Positions 44,601-56,600 of a DNA stretch of 64,000 nt are shown here, in pieces. Every line of letters begins with the position of its first letter. Positions within the stretch are counted from its first letter, which is position 1. Source of the DNA: Macrocystis pyrifera (Eukaryota > Sar > Phaeophyceae > Laminariales > Laminariaceae); NCBI GenBank assembly GCA_031763025.1, contig JASSKH010000016.1:434001-498000 (forward strand), given 5' to 3'. The position numbers were made by a program, and so were the translations under genes. Under the pieces are notes generated by a model. That model saw only the letters and a program-made list of their open reading frames with translations. It did not search any database and was not told where the DNA came from.

Positions 44601-47600
44601 GAGCCTGCGCAGTAGGCTTTGATATGTTGATATAGTAGTTCCAAATTTGGGCTCTTCCGCCATTGAGCAAAAGGGGCCGGCCCTAATCCCTAGTATATAT
44701 ACCCCAGTATGAAGTATGCAAGGTGTTCTTGATAGAGTAGATACTCTGGGAGCACTCGGGTACCTACCGAATGACTTGGTACCCGGGTACCTACCGAGTA
44801 TGACATGTTACCCGTGTACCCAAGAGTGTGCGTATACTCTACTAATCATACCTCTGTAATTGTAATGCTTGTCTAATCCACTCACTCTCGCTGATACTGC
44901 ATGCCGAAGTGTGTAGCCCCCTCCACGGTAGCGCAGAAGCGAGAGCACATCTGCCAGCCCGGAAGTAAATAAAATGGCGGGAAAAGCGCGAAGTGTTTTC
45001 GCAGTTGGTGGCGGGTGCGGGCCCAAACGAACGATGTTGTTGGTATCGATTCAACTGGCTTTATTTAATACCTAGTCAACTATAGCAACAACTTAGTCGG
45101 ACAGTGGGGTGCCGCTGCAATTTACGGTGATACCTATTAATAGGGATCCAACTAACACCTATTAATAGTCGGCGACTTACTTATAGTCAGCCGACTAAGC
45201 ATCCCTACTTATTTCGCGTCGTACTCGATTAAAAAGCGGGAACATCGATGGCCACAGACATCACAATTACCTAGCCAAATAGTAACCCCCGGTAGTCCGC
45301 GACTTGTTACAGTCAGTCAGCTCATAGCCCTACTTACCTAGCCCGCTATTTCGGGGGACCATAGTAAGTAGGACCTACGGTACACACAAAAAAAACATAC
45401 ATATTTCCCTATCTTTACAAAATCATATTGAGTTTTATTTACTATGGTCCCCCGTAATAATATTCTCGCCTCAGCGCTCATGGTTTCGCACTTGAGAACA
45501 TCGAGAGCTAGAGGCACGGTCCTCTCGTTAGCGTCGATGGAGCACCCGACCTCCTAGCCGATCAATACCTAGAGGGCGACTTACCATCGTCAGCAATCAC
45601 CTAGCCAACTCTTACCTAATTGGTAGAAATATCACCTCAGCGCTCATGGTTTCGCAATCGGGCACATCGAGAGCCAGAGCCATGGCCCTCTCCTCAGCGT
45701 CGATGAAGCATCCGACTGGGTCGTACGTGGGGATGTTGTCTGATTGGGGCAAACAGGGAGCCATTGGGTCGTCTCCGGAGCACAGAGAACCGCAGGGAAG
45801 GTCGAAGATGTTGCCCTGGTACTCGATCATGTACAGCTCGCCCTGACGTGTAGTTTCGGTCGGGCGGGGAGGGGCGGGCGGGGGGGGCGTAGTCATGTGT
45901 TGCATGCCCTAGTCGTTTGACCATTGACCACGCCTCCCTTCCAAGACGAAGGAGGGTGTACTTGATGGCATTCATGGCCGTAGTCGTATGACCATAGACC
46001 CTCGCATCCCTACAATGCCAGGACGGAGCACGTCGGGTTTTCACCGACCAGACAGACCTTGCTTGCACTAAGCGCGAAGCGCCGTGAGGTGTTCGGCGAG
46101 TCACATGAAGGGTGAGCTGCATCCCACTAAACCGCTCGTGAGGTGGACTTGCATATGGATGACAGCTTCAACGAGTTAATATATTTTCCGGTGTGGCCAC
46201 CTCCAGAGACGGCAACGGGGGTACCTTGTAACTGCCTCGTGGGTGCCTTACCATATACACACTGCCAGGTATTTGTACTATATGTCACCGATTAGTTGGT
46301 AGTTGCCTACGTAGTACAGCTACAAGCTGCATGCGCTAATTCGCGGAGATGTGCACATTTGGTTCCGACGTACCTGGTACGCGCTTGTTCGTGGCTCGAC
46401 GTGTAGTTTGTGTTGATAAGTGACTATGCAAGTCAAATAGTTGGCTTAATTCGCCACCCAATTCACCAACTATAGTGCAGGGAGCAGAGTAATCAGATCC
46501 AAATGTGGCGCGTCAACGTATAGGGAAACCTGTTTTTTTGCGTTCATCGCGGGTTCTGATCACTACGTAATACTATGTTTTACTATGCCCCCCGTTAGAA
46601 CAACTAACCTCTTTGAACGGAAATACAGGCACCGTTTATTAATATGTTTTTAGCACGAAACGGACCTTATATTCCCAGTTAGAGTGCCGTGAAGTCCAGC
46701 CACCTAACAACCTTCGGGATTGGCTTGTACGATTAATAGTACCGGTATTTGTTATGAAAGTTGGTTGTTGGCCGACGTGTAGAGATCCTTAAGGCAGGGA
46801 GGATCCTAAAGAAAACGCAGGTGTTACGTGTGATACCCCTATGGACCGTACCACGCATTCAATAACCCCTAATGTTTGCACTTCGAAAGGAACTTACGAC
46901 TCACATCTAAGTCCTCCGAAAAACTGGCAAGCTGCGGGGCTTTGGCGAGGATGGTTCCCGGTGTCCAGCCACCACCGGTGGCTGGCTCCAGGTGGTGCAG
47001 CACTCTGTCAAATTAACAGCAGAAGGTACAGATTGAGAATAGACGGTGGGTTAAGAGCAAAAGGTTGTAGACTAAGAGTAGAAGGTAGACTCACAGCTCT
47101 TACGCGATTACGAGGCTCATAACCTGTTGAGGACTAATGTGACCGAATATGATGATAGCCGAAAGGTGAGCGCTTGGATCGCTGCTAGGAGAGTCCTGTT
47201 GCGAGCTTTTTTAGAAGAAAGATGTTGATGTTGAAATGGCGCTCTCAGGCCGATGAAGAGAAGGAAGAAGGGAGAGAGATTCATGGAGGGGAGGTCAGCA
47301 ACGCAGACGTATGCTAGCTAGAAACGTCACCAACGTTACGCTTCCGGACATTCCAGGTGTTACGTACTGTTCTCCAAAGCGCTACGCTTCCAGACGTTCA
47401 AGGTACTACATACCGTGCTCTGGAAGAATACACTTTGCGTGATCTAAAAAAAAATACGTTCTCGAACAGCTTCTTGATGCCCCGCAAATTTTCTTGGGAT
47501 ATTCCTACTCGTATTTCGCTGCATTTCTGTATTACGTATCTAGGTATGGAGATACCATAATTACGTGTTCCTTGTTCATGCTTCAGTAGCACTACACTCT

Positions 47601-50600
47601 ACTTAGCACCTACCACGGCGACTATGTTACCGACCAGCGACTCGGTAGGCTATTGGGTATTGTTGTAGCGAAGTACCTGGATCACCAACAGAAGATAGAA
47701 TAAACTGTAGAAGAAGGTAGACTATTATAGGAGTAGGAGGCAAAATAAGCAGTAGAATGTATCAGGTAGAAGGTAGACCGGGAGTAGATGATAGAGTGAA
47801 GGCACAAATAATATTGATCAAGAGTAGAAGGTCGATGATGAGCGTGTAATGAGAGAGAGGGACAGCAATGCTTGGCCGGAACATTTATGGCTGACTCAAC
47901 CATTGGAACTCCCAGCCTAGCCAATAATACTGTGTTTGCCAAGAATTTGGTTGAAACCTATTTGGTTGGGTTTTTTATAGTTTGTTTCCTAGGATCTCCG
48001 TAAGGTTGTGGCCAAAAGTGGCCAAATTGCCATTTTTTTCCTGATTATTATTGGGTTCGAAACCGCAACACAGACCTAGCCTCTAGGCCTACCAATCGGT
48101 AGTGGGCAGTGCTGTGCTCTACTCGCGCACCTGTCACGAGAAGCTAGGAGGGGGCACGGGACGAGTATGGTCGTTCTTCTCTTCTCTCTGCCTTTGAACA
48201 AATTAAGACATCAGTTTCCGTCGGTAGAGCCCATGACTAAAAATAATTAATTCCGTCGGTTGTGAACAAAACAGGCATATCACATGAACTTAGAGATACT
48301 ACGCTTTTTTCTGAAAGCCGGCTGTTCGGTGAGGTGATAGGCCCTTCCAGTGAGGACAAGAGCCTCAGAATGTCTATAGGTGCTAGTGCTACAGAAAGTG
48401 CTACAGTAGGTGCTACAGTAGGTGCTACAGTAGGTGCTACAGTAGGTGCTGCAGTAGGTGCTACAGTAGGTGCTGCAGTAGGTGCTACAGTAGGTGCTCC
48501 AGTAGGTGTCCAGTAGGTGCTCCAGTAGGTGCTCCAGTAGGTGCTCAGCAGATACTACAGTGGGTGACGCAATATGTGCTCAAGTAGGTACTCCAGTAGG
48601 CGCTACTGTAGATGCTACCTCTACCGTGGCGAGCGTCGGTAGCAGTAGGTGCACTAGGTGCAGAATTGAGTAGATCGGCGTTAAGCCGGCAGTACTATAT
48701 AGTAGGTGCAGAATGGAGTAAGACTACTGTGCATACGAGAATACGAACCACGTCTATTTTTGTTTGGTTCGTGCCTTTAGTTTGGGTTTCTTGCTGGGAA
48801 CGTTTATCATCCACGGCCGCAGATCACACTTGAAAATGGCAGACATTCTCATGACAACAACAATAATAATGCTTAAGCTTTCTCACCCTGTGCTGTGGTC
48901 GGCGAAAATGTAGTGACCGCCGAGAACGTCGGCAAACTTCGACCCTCGGTACACATACCCACCTGGACACATGCATATAGTAAGAACAAGTTTCAGAGTT
49001 AGGGCTAGGATACTACTTGGGGGGTCAGGGTTAGAGGCACCCACCTGTACATAAATGAGTACATACGAAGTACACTCTATCCATAAATACATGGACTGTT
49101 TGGAGTAAGATTTTAATGTAAAAACGTTATTTATATTCGGTACAAAGTGCTAGTCAACTAATCGAGGTCGGCGGCAAAGTAACGCGTTCAAACAACTATT
49201 GTAGGCGTCGAATTGAGGGCACCGAAATGCTGGCGGCATCTGTAAACGATCAGGAGATATCAGCTGATTTTCATGATTGACCTAATTGAGAATAGCATTT
49301 TTGATGAGAATTATAATCGATTTAGCATACTTCGTTTTTGAAGAGTTGTAATTCCCGCACAGTCGAAACATGCACTGTCAATAGAATGTTGTCATCTTGG
49401 GACAGCCGTGGATGACATAAGAAAGGCAGTCTCGAGATATCGAAGATCCAACAAAATAGGGATTTATGGGGCGCGTGTCAAATGGCCAGGTCGGGGCACT
49501 TTGTATCCCTCACCAACTTGGCGTATTGAGAAGGTCAGAGTTCTTGCTCACGTGTGTTGAATGCTTAGAGATAGAAGAAAAGCAGCTTCATTCCATTCAT
49601 CGCGATACAAGACTGAGAGCGAGGCTCGTGCCTCGTTCGAAAATCCCTGGTCTTTCGTCTAAGATTCGCCTCCTGAGTACTACAACTACGATCCTAATAC
49701 CTGTACCCAGATAATTACCGGCCTTTCTACATCATTAAAAGCAGTACCATAACACTAGCTCACTCTGATAAGCCGTATATGTGAACATATGGGAAATTCG
49801 TGGAAACCTCGATTCCACGAACTAGAACATGGGTCGAAGATGCGGCTCCTCGAAACCCACTCCCACACCTCTGCCTCTGAACGGCAAGGTTGCGAAGCCG
49901 TCAAGGTGCACCAAGAAAAAGAAAGAATGGAACGCCTAATCGTAAGGAAAAGGAATAATACGTCAATTGTAGCCATCGCCGTACCACCCGCAAGAAGGGG
50001 GGTTTTGGGCGAAAAAATACCGACGGAAAAGGGAAAGGTTCTAACCAGGGATGTCATGGACCGACGCTGATGAGCCGGTCCATCATTTTTTCACATGAAG
50101 GGCCGCGGCCGGGCCCGGCTCCATCAATTTTTCAGGGGATGGGCCGCGACTCGGCCCGGTCCGTCGCATTTAAAACAATTCGCTGCCCGGCCCGCCCCGG
50201 TCCATATATTTTATTAAATCTTCGGCCCGGCCCGGCCCATGACATCGGCAGTGAGGCACGCGAGATCCGGGCTCTACACGGGCCGGCCCACTAAAAAACA
50301 TGAGCCGGCCACGGGCCGGCTCATGTACTGTCCCGAAAACACAAAGGCCAAGCATGTGCGCTTCCATGTTTTTCTATAATTTTCTTCATGGTTTTCGTTT
50401 TTTCTGTTGGATCCCAAGGTCCAGTCGCTTCAGGTCCACGAATGCCTACCCACGAGGCACATATACCACAATTTTGCTCCACTAACGGCCCAGCCCGATG
50501 GAGTTCACCCCGACTGGTGGACTACCAGCTCCTTCTGCTGCACCTACTGTACCTGCTTCTGCAACGCCCGCTCCTGCATCAACACCTACGGTTACCTCCT

Positions 50601-53600
50601 GCTATCAATGTTTCATCCGAAGGGAGAATAGATCACGCCGCCAACGATCCTTAGGGCCATTCCTAACGAACCGAATTAAAATCACGATTCGTGATTTTTA
50701 GGCATGCCAAAAGATCACGATCCGTGACATTTCAGTTCTAACGAAAAAAGCCGAAAAAACGTCGCGTTTCGTGATATTTTCAAATAGTTGAAGTTCTGAT
50801 ATTTCAAACCCAACGTTTTTTGGGGGTGTGGAGCAAACTCTCGAGAGTGGGGCACGGCCAGGCCGGGCTGGGCCGTCCGCACCTGGCCCAGCCCGAGACA
50901 TATTCGAATCGCGGGCCGAAGCCTGACCCAGCCTGCGAGATTCCAACTTCACCGGCCGTCGGCCAAGCTCGTTTCGCGAGATTCCATCTCGCAGGCCGTC
51001 TGCTCGGCCTGGCCTGTGACATCCCGAGGTCATTTTCGCGTTTGTCTTCCAGCAGTGGCTCCTCCTCCTGGAAATTTCGAGGCCACAACCTCCTTGTTAG
51101 CCCGGGCCCAGCAGTGTCTTTGGGTAGCCGCCCGTTGTCCACAAGCGGCGTACGAAGCAGAGTCTGCCATGCCCCTATACCGACCATCGGATACCGTTGG
51201 TGCGCGTGGGTTGCGTAGTGCCTTGATCAGGCGTATTTTGAGGCACGACAAATGTCACGAATCGTGATTTTGTTTTTTTTAGGGAAAAGCTAAAAAAATT
51301 GGTGTCATGAATCGTGATTTTTTTTGTCGTGATTCACGACAAAAAAATCACGATTCACGACAAAAATATCACGAATCGTGATTTATTTTGTTCGTTAGGA
51401 GTGGCCCTTAGGCGAGGCTTCCCAGACTGCAGCACCAGTTCCCATTGCCGGTTCGACAACGACACACACGAAGGTGAACGTCGGTGCAACCTTCGGTCCG
51501 AAGATGTCCCCTAGCTAAGCGTACTTCACCAAAGTTTCACCGGCGGTTCCGTCCGGGCCGAACCAGGGGAAGAACGTCGAAATCTGCCTGGGTCGCGGGG
51601 ATGGCAAGAAGTGTCCTCTGTACGCGCACAATGACACTAAAGCCATGATCAGGCATTTGTGCAAGGGTCGTGAACAGCAAATCAACTTGGGCCGATGTCG
51701 TCGTAGCAGCAGCAGCAGTAGTATACCACATGTAATGGGCCGCGGCCCGGGCCAGCCCGTATAAACACGTGAGCCGCCTCATGGGCAGGGTGGAGCCGCC
51801 CATGTAGAGCCCACATATCATGGGCCGCGGCCCGGCCCGGCCCATCAACTTTTTTTATTTGGTAGGTCACGGCCCGGCCCGGCCCATCACAGTACAAAAA
51901 CATCCCGGCCCATCACATTTTATAAAATTCCCGGCCCGGCCGGTCCGGCCCGTCAATTTTTCAAAATCCTCGGCCCGGCTCGGGCCGGCCCATCACATTT
52001 TCAAAATCCTCAGCCCGACCCGGCCCCGCCCATGACAATTTTCAGATTGATCCGGCCGGTCCGACCCGGACCATCGGCCCATGACAGGCCCTGGTTAGTA
52101 CCACACGTGAGGCGGTCCTCCTGTGCCCCAGTATGAGTAGTCCATTTTACCCTGATTGCCCCCAGCTTCCGAGCGGGAGGGGGGGGGGGGGTCGGCTGGA
52201 CGAAGAAGAAAAATAACACGCGATACGCTATAAACCATCTAAACCCGGACCAAAAACTCAGAAAGTATGTCCTGTGCTACAAAGGAGTGGCCTGCCCACC
52301 CAGACCAGCCCCGGCACCGAGCGGGGGGGCTCGGCAGGACGAAACCCGAAAGAATCATCCCAAACCCGGCCCAAGAAAGAAAACGTCAGGAAGCACCAAA
52401 TCATACACACGAGGCATCTAGCCAATACTACCAGTTTTCTTATATCCTCTGTTTCACGAACCTTTCATGGGGGATTTGTTTGTGGATCAGTACCGATAAT
52501 CAATGATAATATATTCTAGGTTAATTTTTTGGCTGTGAGGGGAATACAACTCTGGCAAATAAATTATGTAAGATACTAAAATCGGCAGTTCTCAATTAGT
52601 TTAATTAGGAAACTCGACCGTTAGATGGTCAGCAATGGTCCAAGCAGTCCAGGTCCGAACCGTGACTTATTGTTTGCACGGTTATGTCTTCCTCACTATC
52701 AGCAAAAGTAGCAAATACTTTTTTTACTTTTGTATTGCCATCCGACAAAGCGCAGCGTTAGTGTACGTAACCAAAAACGTTATTGACGTGACGATTGATT
52801 GATGGTTTGTTTGTTTGATTGATTGGCTGATTGATAGAGGTAGCGCGAAGGCACAAAAAATCCAAGACCGCGAAAAGTAAAAGCATTAAACAACGCTTCG
52901 TTGGAAAAGCCTGCAGAGTGGAGAGTGGGGGGGCAACTCGAGTCTCGATGGCTCATACTAGTCATACACCACTATTACTAGTACGTAAGAACACCCCAAA
53001 GAAAAGGAAACAAATGAGCAAAACCTTATGGTAACTTTAACTTACAGATCTACCGTAAAGAGCGTTGAATTCACACTTACACAGGGAGGGATGCGATCGT
53101 ATTCCAGCGTTCAATTTTTCCAGAACGGGCAGATTGCCAATACAGAACAGGTGCCGAACACGAACCGAACAAGCTGTTTTCGGAAGTATCTAGTAGGAGC
53201 CCTTCCGAAAATTTAGTGTTCGACCGTAGCATCCATACGGTACGATGACTTGATCCCGTACCTGCCTCCAGCCTACAGTACGTGATGTTGACCATACACC
53301 TTACTGGCAAAGTCTTATCTTCCAAGGGTATCCAGTACATTCTGGGGTGGTACTCATCAAGCTTGGTCGTGTTGGCTATACTTGGGTAGGTACCTGGGTA
53401 CCCGCCCCGAGAGTACATTCCGTACTGCAGTACCTGGGACCCTATCCCTACTGTAGGGGAATTTACTGAGGGGCGCTCGTGTACCAAACTTGCTTGTTTT
53501 GGTCAAACTTGAGTAGATACTTGAGTACCCGCCCCCAGAGTATGTTTCCTCCTGTAGTACTCCAGCCTTGGACTATCTATTCTGCAAAATTATTTCTGGG

Positions 53601-56600
53601 CTCCAGGAACTGAGTTTTCAGGCCGAACATACGCGTTTTACCAGGCGGGACGGTCAAAAACGCCAGCAGTCACCTGAGAATGCTCCCCGGAGTTTCCCGA
53701 GAGCTTTCTGGAAGAGTTTTCCGTTTCTCCAGAGTCATAGTTTGATTTTTGGAGCAGCCAATCAGTTATGTACGGAGGATCAAAAATAGGATTGTAGGTC
53801 AGAACTGGGGCCAGAAATAGTGGATCTTTGAAGGTTTTAGGTGAACAATCATGAGTTCCTCAGAACTGGCAATATGGACGAACAGTCAAATTACGATTAT
53901 GGAGAAACGGAAAACTGCTCAACAAAGCTCTCCGAAAGCTAAGGGGAGCATCCTTAGGAATCTGCCGGTGTTTTCGACAGTCCCGCCGAGTAAATCGCGG
54001 GTTTTCGGCAAAAAAACAACTCTGGGAGTCCTTCAAATATTTCCAACAATAGGTGATCTTAGGGATATTTACTGAGGGGTGCTCGGGTACTAACGTTAGT
54101 TGTAACGGCGACATACTTGGGTAAGTACTCGGTACAACTCCCCAGAGTATACACCCTACTTCGCACAACCAAAGGCACCCTTGGAATCTTCCTTCGAAGT
54201 GGCGGCATCACGGAAATAAATGCCCCAATGATGGCGCCGTGATGGGATAGGGCAGGGAGGGGCGACAGGGGGGGGATAGACAGGACAAGAGGACCCATAA
54301 TGTAGGTATGACCATCCCTGCCGCGGTGGCATCCCAATCACTACGAGGGTACCAAACCTCAAACGGGTAAGGGTTACATCACAAAAATAAGGGATGAAAC
54401 GTAAGTGACTCTAACTCCTATCCCCATCCCTAACCCCAAACCTATCGCCGACCCGGCTGCCTTGGAAGCTTCTCGGCATGAAGTGATGAGTAGTATGAGG
54501 ACGGGCCGGTGACCGCGCTTGACCCAGGGCCAGCATCGCTAAAGCACCCGAGTGAGATGGCCACCCTACGTCAACACGAATGAAGGATAGACATGAGATA
54601 CCAACCCATCATGGAGAACACCGGACTACAGGTAAGGACGACTGCTGTGGGCGATATTCCCAGCGGCAAAATCCGTTATACCCCAAGGCACATATCCACG
54701 TAGGAAACTCGGGGATGTACCCCAGATATCCCCTGACGACCACAGTGAACATACGTTGTGGAGTATCAGCCATTTTGTCGAAGCCGGGAGAAAAGTTGCA
54801 ATCACCTCTAAAAAACATAAACAAGCTCTACGAGGCGCGGCAACCCTCGATCAGCAGCAACGACCACACATCTGGCACCACCGACAGCAAACTTTCCGAG
54901 AAACAATAACAACAATACCCGTATATAGTATATACGAGCCTATATACGCACACGTACAGGTACACCGGTATATAGGAAGTGGATGTATGTAGGTATACTC
55001 GTTGATTCGCGAAATCAGTTTTTCATTTTGCTTTTTCGCAACCCTGAACGCAATCCTGCACCAACGACAGCAAAGAAATAATAATATCTTACCGATAATC
55101 GAGAGGCCGGTGACGAGCCGGTCACCGCAGAGGTTCACGGTTTCCGAGCTGGAGTCGTAGTCGAAGTGGCAGTACTCGAAGGTGGGGAAGATGTAGTCGG
55201 CTCGGTCCAAGTCAGGACAAGCGTCCGCTCCGTCGAAGCCTTCGTTGCACCGAGAGCCCTCGAACGTGTTCCAGCCGTAATTATGCCCGCACCTGATGAT
55301 CGTGATTTCGTTCAGTTCGTCGCGCAATGAGCAAAAAATATGTGAATATTTTTTGGTACTTCCTCTTCCGACAAGCTTTCAGCCCCCAGTCTCGATCCCT
55401 CGTACTCAATTGGGAGCAGAAAATATTGTTCACGTCTTGAAGATCAGATAGATCAGATTGATAATCTACAGATAGATCATCTTAATCTCTGCCGTTGTGA
55501 GATGTTCAGAATCTGTAGAAAATAGTCCAGATCCATCGCAGGAAAAAAGCTCTATTACGGGGGACCATAGTAAATAGGACCTACGATACACACAAAAACC
55601 TATATATTTCCCTAATTTTACTAACAATATTTGGTCCCATTAACTATGGACCCCCGCAATAGATCATTCAGGTTATATTTGCCGTCCCCGCCCGACAACA
55701 TTTAGCCAGATGATATTTGTACAGATCAGGGATATATTTACAGTTATTTACAGTATATATGCCCTGAAAGGGAGAGGCCATGAAGTGAGAACCGATGATC
55801 TGTTCAAGGTGGGAAATTGTGTGTTGGTATCGTAAATCCCCTCGGACCATGCCCGCCTCGAATCTCGATCCCTCACAAGCAGCAGAAATAACAAAACCCA
55901 ACACATTACCTGGTGCTACACAGGGGGCGCATACCTTGACTGAAATTGTTTACAATGTGTACCTGTCGCACTTGACGCTCCAAACACATTCACGTTTCTC
56001 TTCATTATATATTGAATAGAAGAACCACTAGAGTAGGTTACTGTACCAAACAGTGACAGTATCAGTGGGCTACTGGTACACGCTTCTCAGGCAATGCCCT
56101 CGAATCAAATACGCGTGCTACCAGCGAGATTGCTCACGTAGCTAATCAAAGCTAAACTGCACTACTATAGTACTGTTACTGCTACTACTACTAACTCTAC
56201 TACTATTATACTACTTGCACTTTAGCTATTGCTACTCCTTCTGCTACTACTACTACTATTATAATAGCGCTAACAACTACTACTATAAAACAGTGGAGCA
56301 AGGACAGCGAGTGGACTAAATCGATGGAAAGCCAGAAGTGGACACAGAAGCCAGAAGCGGGTACGGAAGGGATTTGAAGTTTGGTCCGTACACAGGTTTG
56401 CTTTTTCGGTTCCCTTTGCTTTTTTCTCTTCTTCCTGATATAATTTCTGCTACTGTAGTGCTACTGCTGTAATGTTTACGACTGATCGACGTTGAAGCTC
56501 ATTCATGTTGCCCTTTTGCTCCATTGAACGAAGAAAGTCTTGCGACTGCAACAAAAATTCGCCGGAGAAGCCTTGGAAGCTTACAACGGCGCCATCCCCG

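Larger units (their letters stand above)
50046..52093 (+). mobile_element. hAT-like DNA transposon remnant, ~2.05 kb
   Basis: The left end is CAGGGATGTCATGGACCG. The right end, read inverted, is CAGGGCCTGTCATGGGCCG. CAGGG ends are typical of hAT. Flanks GTTCTAAC and GTTAGTAC match at 5 of 8 bases, so a decayed 8-bp target duplication is possible; alternatively the inverted repeat extends outward by nine bases. Subterminal regions on both sides are full of GGCCCGGCCCATCA-type repeats. Inside are a Pro/Ala-rich stretch and a degenerate zinc-finger-like stretch, but no intact transposase. Confidence 0.65.

Noticed and set aside
48385..48622. Regularly spaced short repeats considered as a CRISPR array
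   Set aside because: Contiguous 12-bp units without spacers in a eukaryotic intron; it is a minisatellite.
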